DNA of 64,000 nt from the NCBI GenBank assembly GCA_964577055.1, contig CAZNWC010000003.1:186001-250000 (forward strand), read 5' to 3'. Shown here piece by piece: positions 46,942 through 53,998 of the stretch. How positions within the stretch are numbered: position 1 is the stretch's first letter; each line of letters begins with the position of its first letter. Source of the stretch: PNNG01 sp964577055 (GTDB lineage: Bacteria; Bacteroidota; Bacteroidia; UBA7662). Under the pieces are notes generated by a model. That model did no database searches. It saw only the letters and a list, made by a program, of their open reading frames with translations, and was not told where the DNA came from. The translations under genes and the position numbers were made by a program.

Positions 46942-47427
46942 ATGGCAAAGCGAAATACCGAACAAAAGCCGTTGGTCCAAGAAAAAAGCCACTCCTACTC
47001 CATTGCAGAGGCTGATCCCCTTCAAGTGAATGAGCCAGGCGTGGCCTATGGGTCGTCCTTCAACCGCTTGGCTGCCATTCGCAAGGGCTTGCCCTCGTCG
47101 GCCATTGAGCGCATGAGCGAGCGGGCCCGCATGCCGGTGAGGCAAGTGTTGGGCTATATGCGCATGCCGCAAACCACGTACAACAAAAAACTGCGCGCCA
47201 ACGAACCCCTCGATGCCCACCACAGCGAACAGTTGTTGGTGCTCTCCGATCTCATCCAATTGGGCCTCGAGGTATTCAACCAAGAAGCCCCCAAGTTCTT
47301 CAGCTGGCTCAATGCGCCCAACCAATCGCTCGGCGGTCTTACCCCCGAAAGCCTTTTCGATACCCTTACCGGCATGCAAGAAGTGAAAAACTGCCTCATG
47401 CGCCTCGAGTACGGAAACATGGCCTGA
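46942..47427 (+). CDS. Xre/MbcA/ParS-type antitoxin
   Basis: 161 residues. An N-terminal helical DNA-binding region (about 45-90, ERMSERARMPVRQVLGYMRMPQTTYNKK) is followed by the DUF2384/ParS toxin-binding domain (about 95-155, with LIQLGLEVFNQEAPKFFSWLNAPNQSLGG and TPESLFDTLTG). This is the standard partner of RES-domain toxins; it should neutralise the toxin and repress the operon through the inverted repeat upstream. The stop overlaps the toxin start by one base. The ATG at 46942 is preferred to an upstream TTG at 46933. Confidence 0.9.
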   Translation: MAKRNTEQKPLVQEKSHSYSIAEADPLQVNEPGVAYGSSFNRLAAIRKGLPSSAIERMSERARMPVRQVLGYMRMPQTTYNKKLRANEPLDAHHSEQLLVLSDLIQLGLEVFNQEAPKFFSWLNAPNQSLGGLTPESLFDTLTGMQEVKNCLMRLEYGNMA

Positions 47428-47891
47428 TGCGCATTTTCAGAATCGAACGCGAGAAGTACTTGGCGCAAACCCTGCAAGGCTTGGGCGCTGCACGCGCCTC
47501 GGCTTTTCGCTGGAACAGCATGTACACGCCTATGGTGTATGCCAGTTCGTCGCGGGCACTGGCCCTGCTCGAAGTGGCCGTGCACCTGAACATCAACAGC
47601 GAATTGCCCAGCGATCGATTTTACGTAGAAATAGAGGTGCCCGACCAACTGTTGATCGAATCCCTTGACCGCCACGAGCTGCCGGCTGGCTGGGATGCAC
47701 GACCACCACTGATGGTGAGCCAGCAACTGGGCGATGCTTTTGTGCGCCGGGCCACTGCCGCTGTTTTGCGCGTGCCGAGTTGCATTGTGCCGGCCGAATA
47801 CAATTTCCTCATCAATCCAGCCCACCCCGATGCCCGGCTGATTACCGTGGTGGGCAGCGAGCGGGTAAATTTCGACAAGCGTTTGCTGTGA
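47427..47891 (+). CDS. RES-domain toxin (probable NAD+-degrading)
   Basis: 154 residues of the RES family, whose characterised members (e.g. MbcT, ParT, Res) degrade NAD+ by phosphorolysis or act as ADP-ribosyltransferases. The conserved Arg (FRWNSMYTPMVYASSS), the serine in the following strand and the glutamate in LALLEVAVH fit the Arg-Glu-Ser pattern that names the family; the C-terminal half has PAEYNFLINPAHPD. Length is normal and no frameshift is seen, so the toxin is probably functional. Confidence 0.9.
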   Translation: MRIFRIEREKYLAQTLQGLGAARASAFRWNSMYTPMVYASSSRALALLEVAVHLNINSELPSDRFYVEIEVPDQLLIESLDRHELPAGWDARPPLMVSQQLGDAFVRRATAAVLRVPSCIVPAEYNFLINPAHPDARLITVVGSERVNFDKRLL

Positions 47892-47940
47892 CCCGTGGCG
47901 ACAAATCCCTGTGCTTTTTGGCCGAAACATCCTGAAAATG

Positions 47941-47948
47941 TAGTTTTA
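47941..47948 (+). promoter_or_regulatory. Possible -7 element (TAGTTTTA) of the YdeI-like gene
   Basis: One mismatch from TAnnTTTG, 4 nt before the ATG at 47953, the same position as the perfect boxes at other genes. Confidence 0.3.
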
Positions 47949-47952
47949 GGCC

Positions 47953-48435
47953 ATGGACCAATCACAAGGCGAACCTTTGGTAGAAGGCACCTTCTTGCTC
48001 GAAAAATTTCCGGGCAAGGGGGGATGGACCTTTGCGGCCCTGCCTGCCGAAGTGGGTCCGGGCAGCGGTCCATTCGGCTGGAGGGAGGTGCGCGGCCGCA
48101 TCGACCACCTGGCCATTGAACACTACAAACTCATGCCCATGGGCAACGGCCGTTTGTTTTTGCCCGTGAAGGCCGCCTGGCGGAAAGTGCTCCGCAAAAA
48201 AGCAGGCGATTGGGTGCAAGTGGTGCTGTATGCCGACGAGCGCCCTACCACCATTCCCGAAGAATTTTTGCTTTGTTTGGCCGATGAGCCCGCTGCCCTG
48301 CGGCAGTTCGAAGCCTTGCCCGACAGCCGTAAGCAGGCCTTGGTTGCCGAAATCTACAGCCTTAAATCGGAGGATTTGCGGGTAGAGAAAATGGCGCGGG
48401 TGATCCAACAACTCGCAATCAACCCCCACATTTGA
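47953..48435 (+). CDS. YdeI/OmpD-associated family protein with DUF1905 domain
   Basis: 160 residues. The N-terminal ~95 residues match DUF1905 (GGWTFAALP, RGRIDHLAIEHYKLMPMGNGRLFLPVKAAWRKVLRKKAGDWVQVVLYAD). The C-terminus has a YdeI-like helical part (FLLCLADEPAALRQFEALPDSRKQALVAEIYS). Family members have been linked to bacteriocin protection and membrane stress, but no biochemical activity is known. It is followed by the thioesterase gene after 17 nt. Confidence 0.8.
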   Translation: MDQSQGEPLVEGTFLLEKFPGKGGWTFAALPAEVGPGSGPFGWREVRGRIDHLAIEHYKLMPMGNGRLFLPVKAAWRKVLRKKAGDWVQVVLYADERPTTIPEEFLLCLADEPAALRQFEALPDSRKQALVAEIYSLKSEDLRVEKMARVIQQLAINPHI

Positions 48436-48452
48436 AATAAAGACATTCAAAC

Positions 48453-48890
48453 ATGCAAAACCCTGCATTGACTTTCCTCAGCAGCCAAATTGGCAAGGAC
48501 GCTCAAAAATCACCTTCGCCGCTCATGCGCTGGCTCAATCCAACACTGCTTACTGTGGCTGAAGGCGCGCTGAGCATGCGTTTTGAAGTGCGGCCCGAAT
48601 GGCTCAACCCCATGCAGCAGCTCCACGGGGGCATTGTGGCCGCCATCATGGACGATGCCATTGGTGCCACCGTTTTTTCGTTGGGCGAAACCCACTTTTT
48701 TGCCACGGTGAGCAATCAAATCGATTATTTCGGCAGGGCAGGTCTGGGTGAAACCATTGAGGCCCGCGCCGAAATCGTAAAGCGTGGCCGCCAGCTCATC
48801 CATGCCCAATGCACATTGTGGAATGCCGATGGCAGCCGCATGCTGGCCAAGGGCAGCTCCAATTTGCTCAAAACCGAGCTGCAGAAATGA
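48453..48890 (+). CDS. PaaI-type hotdog thioesterase
   Basis: 145 residues of the hotdog fold. The PaaI/YbgC-type catalytic segment is present (NPMQQLHGGIVAAIMDDAIG, with the His-Gly-Gly and acidic residue on the central helix), followed by strands ATVSNQIDYFGRAGLGETIEARAEIVKRGRQLIHAQC. It should hydrolyse an acyl- or aroyl-CoA thioester; the substrate is not evident and no pathway genes are adjacent. Confidence 0.85.
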   Translation: MQNPALTFLSSQIGKDAQKSPSPLMRWLNPTLLTVAEGALSMRFEVRPEWLNPMQQLHGGIVAAIMDDAIGATVFSLGETHFFATVSNQIDYFGRAGLGETIEARAEIVKRGRQLIHAQCTLWNADGSRMLAKGSSNLLKTELQK

Positions 48891-48957
48891 AACGCATCAG
48901 TGGAGATGATGCAGTGTCATGCGCAAACAACCATGCAGCACCTGACTTAGCAGAAAG

Positions 48958-49881
48958 TTAATCGGTTGGTAAAAAGCCAATATTCCGCTTCAAACCTTCG
49001 TAGCCCGTACGTTTGACGGCGCTTTTGCGGAAAATGTCGTTGAATACTTCTTTGGTGAGTTCACGCCATTGCCCGGCATCCATTTCTGAGAGGAGGGGAT
49101 GCGCGTTAAAACGCGGCTCGTTGTGGGGCTGACTGAAGCGGTTCCAGGGACAAACCTCCTGGCAGATGTCGCAGCCGAACATCCAGTTGTCGAAACGGCC
49201 TTGCATTTCGGTGGGAATGGTATCCTTGAGCTCGATGGTGAAATAGCTGATGCAGCGGCTGCCGTCGACTTCGTAGGGGGTGATGGCATCGGTGGGACAA
49301 GCATCGATACAGCGGGTGCAAGTGCCGCAGTAGTCCTTGATGGGGCCGTCGGGTGCCAATTCGAGGTCGATGATGAGTTCGGCCAGGAAAAAGTAGCTGC
49401 CCATGCTTTTGGTGATGAGGTTGGTGTGTTTGCCCACCCAGCCCGTGCCGCTGCGGGCCGCCCAGGCCTTTTCGAGCACAGGGGCAGAATCAACAAAAAC
49501 GCGGCCGTCGATGTCGCCAATTTCCTCGCGCAATACCTCCAGCAGTTCGCGTAGTTTGTCGCGCACCACAAAATGGTAGTCCTCGCCATAGGCGTAGATC
49601 GATATTTTGGGTGCATCGGCTGGTTGTTGGGCGGGCTGGTGGTAGTTGTACAACAGGCTTACCACCGAGCGGGCTCCGGGCACCAGCAAGCGCGGGTCGA
49701 GGCGCTTGTCGAAATGATTTTCCATATAGCCCATTTGCCCGTGCTGGCCATTTTTCAGCCAGTTTTCGAGCCGGGGTGCCTGGTCTTCGAGGAAGTCGGC
49801 CGCACTGATGCCGCAAAACTGGAAACCCAGTCGGGCAGCATGCTGTTTCACCAGCCGGCTATGGACTTCCGTGGGCTTCAT
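48958..49881 (-). CDS. queG: Epoxyqueuosine reductase QueG
   Basis: 307 residues of the B12- and [4Fe-4S]-dependent enzyme that reduces epoxyqueuosine to queuosine in tRNA. Two ferredoxin-like cluster motifs are complete: CGTCTRCIDACPTDAI and CDICQEVCPWN. The N-terminal cobalamin-binding region contains YGEDYHFVVRDKL and DSAPVLEKAWAARSGTGWVGKHTN. It is shorter than E. coli QueG (379), lacking the C-terminal HEAT-like extension, as in other Bacteroidota. It overlaps the upstream ferredoxin gene by 4 nt. Confidence 0.94.
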   Translation of the reverse strand: MKPTEVHSRLVKQHAARLGFQFCGISAADFLEDQAPRLENWLKNGQHGQMGYMENHFDKRLDPRLLVPGARSVVSLLYNYHQPAQQPADAPKISIYAYGEDYHFVVRDKLRELLEVLREEIGDIDGRVFVDSAPVLEKAWAARSGTGWVGKHTNLITKSMGSYFFLAELIIDLELAPDGPIKDYCGTCTRCIDACPTDAITPYEVDGSRCISYFTIELKDTIPTEMQGRFDNWMFGCDICQEVCPWNRFSQPHNEPRFNAHPLLSEMDAGQWRELTKEVFNDIFRKSAVKRTGYEGLKRNIGFLPTD

Positions 49882-50207
49882 CCTTCGAGGTGGGGACCGT
49901 TGAACCGCAGGCGCAGGCGATCAACCGGTTGGTTGTGGATGAGGTGCGATTCAATGATTTCGTTCACATCTTCCAATTGTACATTGCCGTACCAAATGGC
50001 TTCGGGGTATACCACCAGCGAGGGACCAAAGGCGCAGGCATCTAAACAGGCGGTTTGTTGGGCGCGCAGGGTGATATTGAGTCCGCGCTCCTTGATGCCA
50101 GCCTTAAAAGCAGCCACAAGGGCATTGCCATGTTCGTGTCCACAGCTTTTTTTGGCCGGATCGGGCCGCTGGTTGTTGCAGATGAAGACGTGTTTTTGAT
50201 ATTTCAT
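49878..50207 (-). CDS. Thioredoxin-like [2Fe-2S] ferredoxin
   Basis: 109 residues. Four cysteines (Cys10, Cys22, Cys54, Cys58) match the thioredoxin-like 2Fe-2S ferredoxin pattern (HVFICNN...SCG...CLDAC). It may carry electrons to QueG, whose gene overlaps its stop; this is inference from gene order. The start lies 4 nt after a perfect promoter box. Confidence 0.88.
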   Translation of the reverse strand: MKYQKHVFICNNQRPDPAKKSCGHEHGNALVAAFKAGIKERGLNITLRAQQTACLDACAFGPSLVVYPEAIWYGNVQLEDVNEIIESHLIHNQPVDRLRLRFNGPHLEG

Positions 50208-50211
50208 ATTG

Positions 50212-50219
50212 CAAAGCTA
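50212..50219 (-). promoter_or_regulatory. -7 promoter element (TAGCTTTG) of the ferredoxin-queG operon
   Basis: A perfect TAnnTTTG with 4 nt between its final G and the ATG at 50207, implying a leaderless mRNA. Confidence 0.6.
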
Positions 50220-50325
50220 ATGCGTAAATCATGAGGGTGGGCAATAGGGGCAGGGTGGTAGAAGTAAAAATGAAAAGTTAAAAGTTAAATAGGGTGCTGC
50301 AGGAGAACTGGGGTTCCCGCAGCAC

Positions 50326-50402
50326 GCGCAGATCTTCGCAGAAATGGACTGCTCAGAACAGCGCAGGCGTTCCTACAAAAGAATTTCTGCGTTCATCTGC
50401 GC
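50326..50402. repeat. Inverted repeat in the ferredoxin-SPFH gap
   Basis: Arms 50326-50344 and 50384-50402 match at 16 of 19 positions in inverted orientation (GCGCAGAT...GCAGAAA). Such CGCAGA/TCTGCG units are frequent intergenic filler. Apart from this and an AAAAGTTAAAAGTTAAA stretch (about 50273), the 50220-50460 gap is empty. Confidence 0.6.
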
Positions 50403-50471
50403 TTTCTACGGTAAAAATGACAGCCGTAAGGCTGCCCTCCCCTCACGGTTACTCGATTTTTTTCAAACCGA

Positions 50472-50501
50472 TTTGCATTTTTCAAAATCATGCTATATTT
50501 G
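50472..50501 (+). promoter_or_regulatory. Bacteroidota-type promoter of the SPFH operon
   Basis: TTTG at 50472-50475 and TATATTTG at 50494-50501 with 18 nt between them, the best full -33/-7 match in the window. The transcript should start near 50506. Confidence 0.75.
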
Positions 50502-50502
50502 T

Positions 50503-50519
50503 GATATCAAAATGATATC
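50503..50519. promoter_or_regulatory. Tandem GATATC palindromes, possible operator
   Basis: GATATC at 50503 and again at 50514, 11 bp apart, between the predicted start site and the SPFH ATG. The downstream Arc-type repressor makes autoregulation plausible. Confidence 0.45.
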
Positions 50520-50522
50520 TCA

Positions 50523-51395
50523 ATGATACACGAAAAAACCCTCCGTACCGGTTCTGGCTACATCCATTTGGCTGTGAACCTCTTTCTCGTTGCTGCTACC
50601 GTATTTTTTGGTTGGCTGCAGGCCCAACAAGGCGGCTTCTTTTGGCTACCCGCTGTGCTCGCTGGCTTGGGCTGGATCATTCACCTGCCCGGTTTCTTCA
50701 TCGTCGACCCCAACGAAAGCATGGTGCTCATTCTTTTTGGTACCTACCATGGCACGGTGAAAGAATTTGGCTTTTTCTGGGCCAATCCCTTTTTCACCAA
50801 AAAGAAAGTGAGCCTGCGCGCCATGAACCTCAACAGCGAAAAGTTGAAGGTGAACGACATGATGGGCAATCCGATTGAAATTGCGGCCGTGCTGGTTTGG
50901 CAAGTGGCCGATACTGCCAAGGCTGTGTTTGCGGTCGACAATTATGTGCGCTATGTCGAAATCCAGAGCGAAGCCGCAGTGCGCACCCTGGCCAGCACCT
51001 ATCCGTACGACGAGTTTGAGCTCGAAAATGCCGAAATCACCCTCCGTGGCAATGCACCACTGGTGAACGAAGAACTCGAAAAACAACTCACCCAGCGACT
51101 CGAAATGGCCGGAGTAACGGTCATCGAAGCACGCATCAGCCACCTGGCTTATGCGCCCGAAATCGCCGGGGCCATGTTGCAACGCCAGCAAGCCGCAGCC
51201 GTGGTAGCCGCCCGCCACAAAATTGTGGAAGGTGCCGTGGGCATGGTAGAAATGGCCCTTGAGCAGCTGAGTCAAAAGCAGGTGGTGGAGCTCGACGAAG
51301 AGCGCAAAGCCGCCATGGTGAGCAATTTGTTGGTGGTGCTGTGCTCCGACCGCGCAGCCAGTCCCGTGGTAAACGCCGGAACCCTGCACCATTGA
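50523..51395 (+). CDS. SPFH (band 7/prohibitin-like) membrane protein
   Basis: 290 residues. Two closely spaced N-terminal hydrophobic segments (about 12-32 and 37-58) anchor the protein, followed by the SPFH domain (VDPNESMVLILFGTYHGTVKEFGFFWANPFFTKKKVSLRAMNLNSEKL) and a helical, Ala/Glu-rich C-terminus likely to form coiled coils (IAGAMLQRQQAAAVVAARHKIV). It should assemble in membrane microdomains. The next gene starts 1 nt after its stop. Confidence 0.9.
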   Translation: MIHEKTLRTGSGYIHLAVNLFLVAATVFFGWLQAQQGGFFWLPAVLAGLGWIIHLPGFFIVDPNESMVLILFGTYHGTVKEFGFFWANPFFTKKKVSLRAMNLNSEKLKVNDMMGNPIEIAAVLVWQVADTAKAVFAVDNYVRYVEIQSEAAVRTLASTYPYDEFELENAEITLRGNAPLVNEELEKQLTQRLEMAGVTVIEARISHLAYAPEIAGAMLQRQQAAAVVAARHKIVEGAVGMVEMALEQLSQKQVVELDEERKAAMVSNLLVVLCSDRAASPVVNAGTLHH

Positions 51396-51396
51396 G

Positions 51397-51582
51397 ATGA
51401 GTGGCAATAAAAAGGCGTTTGCGCTGCGGTTGAGTCCCGAACTCATGGAAGCCCTCGAAAAGTGGGCGGCCGATGAGTTTCGGTCGGTGAACGGACAAAT
51501 AGAATTCCTGCTCACCCAGTCGGTGCGTGCGCGCAACAAAAACAAGTCAAAATCAAAACAAGATGGCGAAAGCGACCTTTGA
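51397..51582 (+). CDS. Arc-family ribbon-helix-helix protein
   Basis: 61 residues: an N-terminal beta strand (KAFALRLSP) and helices ELMEALEKWAADEF and SVNGQIEFLLTQSV in the order of a MetJ/Arc ribbon-helix-helix dimer. A basic tail (RARNKNKSKSK) follows. It probably binds DNA and may regulate its own operon. It overlaps the next gene by 20 nt. Confidence 0.85.
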   Translation: MSGNKKAFALRLSPELMEALEKWAADEFRSVNGQIEFLLTQSVRARNKNKSKSKQDGESDL

Positions 51583-52042
51583 AGAAAGCCAGCGTTTTTC
51601 GCGTTGGTGGTTGGGGCTCATGGTAGGTGGCATGGTGGCAGGCATGGCGGCGGCATCGAGCGATCCCGATCCGAACAAATATTGGGGCATGGCCTTGGTG
51701 TTTGTGGTTTCAGGTGGGGTGAGCTTGCTCATTGCCCGGGTGCGCCTGCTTACCTGCATCGATGGCTACGGCATCCATTACCGATTTACCGGTTTTATGG
51801 GTTGGAAACAAATTGCCTGGGCCGAAATTGACAAGGCCGAACTGCATACATACAACGCCATCACCGAATATGGGGGTTGGGGTTACCGCCGCAGGTGGTT
51901 CAAAAGTGGCCTTGCCTTGACGGTAGGTGGCGACCGCGGCATCCAACTGCAGCTCCTGAATGGAAAAAGAATATTGCTGGGCACCCACCAGCCTGAGGAA
52001 GCTGCGGCTGCCCTCGCGCGATTGGGCGGGAGGAAGGCATGA
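51563..52042 (+). CDS. Uncharacterised two-helix membrane protein
   Basis: 159 residues from the ATG at 51563. Two transmembrane segments (about 15-32 and 42-60) are followed by a beta-rich cytoplasmic domain (GIHYRFTGFMGWKQIAWAEIDKAELHTYN... IQLQLLNGKRILLGT) resembling bacterial PH-like domains. It is tightly linked to the SPFH and Arc genes. Function unknown. Confidence 0.72.
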   Translation: MAKATFEESQRFSRWWLGLMVGGMVAGMAAASSDPDPNKYWGMALVFVVSGGVSLLIARVRLLTCIDGYGIHYRFTGFMGWKQIAWAEIDKAELHTYNAITEYGGWGYRRRWFKSGLALTVGGDRGIQLQLLNGKRILLGTHQPEEAAAALARLGGRKA

Positions 52043-52800
52043 AGGAGGCTTTGGTAGTAGGGGCAGGCTGGCTGGGCTTGCCCTTGGCTTTGGCCTTAGC
52101 AGAGGCAGGCTGGGAGGTAACGGCCACTACGAGGACCCGTACTGCCGATTGGCCAACCTCCCTCAAACACTTGCCGCTCGAGTTGGATGGCGACTTGCCC
52201 GATGTATCGGCCTTTGCGCAGGTGGTTTTGGCTTTTCCGCCCCAGGCCAATCTGGGTGCTGAGGTGTATGCCCGACGCATCGAGCGGCTCTGCAAGGTAT
52301 TATCGCCCCGGGCCCAGCTGGTGCTCATCAGCAGCACGGGTGTGTATCCCGATGCGCCCGGCGAGTACGACGAAACGGCTGCCGTCAAACCCGACCACCC
52401 GGTGGTGTTGGGCGAGCAGGTCTTGCTGCGGCATTTTCCTCAGGCCTTGGTACTACGAGCGGCCGGTTTGGCGGGTTACGACCGCCGCATAGGCAAATAC
52501 TTTAGTGGTAGGGTGTTGCCCGATCCCCAACAAGTGGTCAACCTCGTGCACCGCGACGATGTGGTGGGCGCGGCCTTGCATTTGCTGGGGAAGCAAGCTG
52601 CAGGGGTTTTTAACGTAGTGGCGCCTGAGCATCCCACCAAGGCGGAGGTGTATGGTAGAGATTTGGAGGAATTGGAGATGCCTCCCTTCATCTCGCCCGA
52701 AAACACGCCAGCTTCGGCAGCGCGGGTGGTACTGAGTGATGCGCTGCAAGCTTCAGGATATGCCTTTGTATATCCGAATCCGTTGCGGTTTGGTGGATAG
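52039..52800 (+). CDS. NAD(P)-binding reductase/epimerase-like protein (YeeZ-type)
   Basis: 253 residues with an N-terminal Rossmann motif (VVGAGWLGLPLALALAEAG) and an ISSTGVYPDAPGEYDET segment resembling the YeeZ/WcaG-type extended SDR proteins. A PDPQQVVNLVHRDDVVGA segment matches the substrate-side helix of this group. Substrate unknown. It overlaps the preceding gene by 4 nt (ATGA) but its function need not be related. Confidence 0.8.
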   Translation: MKEALVVGAGWLGLPLALALAEAGWEVTATTRTRTADWPTSLKHLPLELDGDLPDVSAFAQVVLAFPPQANLGAEVYARRIERLCKVLSPRAQLVLISSTGVYPDAPGEYDETAAVKPDHPVVLGEQVLLRHFPQALVLRAAGLAGYDRRIGKYFSGRVLPDPQQVVNLVHRDDVVGAALHLLGKQAAGVFNVVAPEHPTKAEVYGRDLEELEMPPFISPENTPASAARVVLSDALQASGYAFVYPNPLRFGG

Positions 52801-52955
52801 CAGCGGTCGGCGATCGGCAGTCAGCGGTCTGCCAAAAGCCAAAAGCTGAACGCCAAAAGCCGATAGCCGAACGCCAAACACCTGCTGCATCAATTAGCAA
52901 AATAATTTTGGTGTTGAATGTCTGAATTTTCCGATATTCGTATTAAACACCCGCC
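52801..52955. repeat. Low-complexity AGCCAAAAG/GCGGTCGGC-type repeats
   Basis: 52801-52880 is made of repeated GCCAAAAGC and CGGTCGGC-like units; the remainder up to the USP gene shows no clear promoter. Confidence 0.55.
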
Positions 52956-53774
52956 ATGACCACCTTAATAGCCGCCACCGATTTTTCAGAAGGGGGCAAC
53001 CATGCTGTTTTTTACGCTGCCGCTTTGGCGCATGCCGCCGGCGCCAAGCTGATGTTGGTACACGCCTACAAAGCCCAAAGCAGCGCCACTACTTTGTTCA
53101 AAGGAATTAACGAAGTGCTCGAGCAGGATGCAAAATCGGGCTTGGAGGGCTTAAAAGAAGCTGTTTTACAACAATACCCGCAACTCACCGTGGCTGTGCA
53201 TGCGGCTTTTGGTGATGCGCCGGCCGTAGTAGCGCATTTGGTGAAAGAAGTGGAGGCAGCTTTGGTGGTGACCGGTACCCGCGGCAAATCGCTGCTCGAC
53301 ACCCTCTTTTTTGGCAGCACCAGCAGCCAGCTATGCAAAGATTGCCAAACGCCCCTTTTGCTGGTTCCGCCCAAGGCGACTTTCGTGAACGCTGGTCAGT
53401 TGAGTTATGCCACGGCTTTGCGCGAAGCTCCCAACGAAGCCCTGCTCGTTCAATTTGCACAATATGCCCAATGGTGGAGATCCCAATGGCGCTTGGTACA
53501 TGTGTACGGCGACGACCGTTCCCTCAGTCCACAGCAAGAACAATATTTCCAGGCCTGGAAAGCGGCCCTGCAGCTATCGCCCGAAAACAGCCGCATGCTG
53601 TACCGCGACGATATTTTGGAAGGTTTGTTTGAGCACCTTGAAAGCGAAAGACCTTTGGTTTTGGCCATTCACCGGCACCATTACGGTTTGCTGGAACGCT
53701 TTTTTGTGCCCTCGGTGGGCGAAGCCCTGGCCCGCAAGGTGAAGGTGCCTTTGTTGGTGTTGCCGCCGCAGTGA
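52956..53774 (+). CDS. Tandem-domain universal stress protein
   Basis: 272 residues with two Usp folds. The first (1-145) begins TLIAATDFSEGGNHAVFYAAALAHAAGAKLMLVHAY and has the ATP-binding-like VVTGTRGKSLLDTLFFGSTSSQLCKDCQTPLLLVP. The second (about 150-272) is more diverged and ends VKVPLLVLPPQ. Tandem USPs are involved in stress survival; the trigger is unknown. It stands alone between the YeeZ-like gene and the parC promoter region. Confidence 0.92.
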   Translation: MTTLIAATDFSEGGNHAVFYAAALAHAAGAKLMLVHAYKAQSSATTLFKGINEVLEQDAKSGLEGLKEAVLQQYPQLTVAVHAAFGDAPAVVAHLVKEVEAALVVTGTRGKSLLDTLFFGSTSSQLCKDCQTPLLLVPPKATFVNAGQLSYATALREAPNEALLVQFAQYAQWWRSQWRLVHVYGDDRSLSPQQEQYFQAWKAALQLSPENSRMLYRDDILEGLFEHLESERPLVLAIHRHHYGLLERFFVPSVGEALARKVKVPLLVLPPQ

Positions 53775-53810
53775 GGGTGTGAAGCTGAGTGGCCCGCTGG
53801 GGCTAACAAA

Positions 53811-53875
53811 GCCCCGTGGGGGCGGAAGGATTGTAGAAATATCCGTGTCGCAACATTTCTCAGCCCCGTAGGGGC
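53811..53875 (-). repeat. Dispersed palindrome-pair repeat, copy 1
   Basis: GCCCC-GGGGC palindromes centred at 53817 and 53869 (52 bp apart). In the minus orientation the spacer reads GAAATGTTGCGACACGGAT then TTCTACAATC, closely matching the copy at 61584. Confidence 0.75.
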
Positions 53876-53972
53876 GGCATGATGAGGCGAAAGGTGGGCG
53901 CGCCATCCACACATCCTAAAACTTCTTAGCGCGGCGTGCACATTTCGTGGAAAAATTGCTGTGCGCATTCCT

Positions 53973-53980
53973 TACTTTTG
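53973..53980 (+). promoter_or_regulatory. -7 promoter element (TACTTTTG) of parC
   Basis: A perfect TAnnTTTG box 18 nt before the parC ATG. Confidence 0.55.
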
Positions 53981-53998
53981 GTCGGATTCTGAAAATAC

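Noticed and set aside
52801..52880. Tandem AGCCAAAAG-like units as a CRISPR array
   Set aside because: Units are irregular in length and sequence with no spacers, so it is low-complexity filler.
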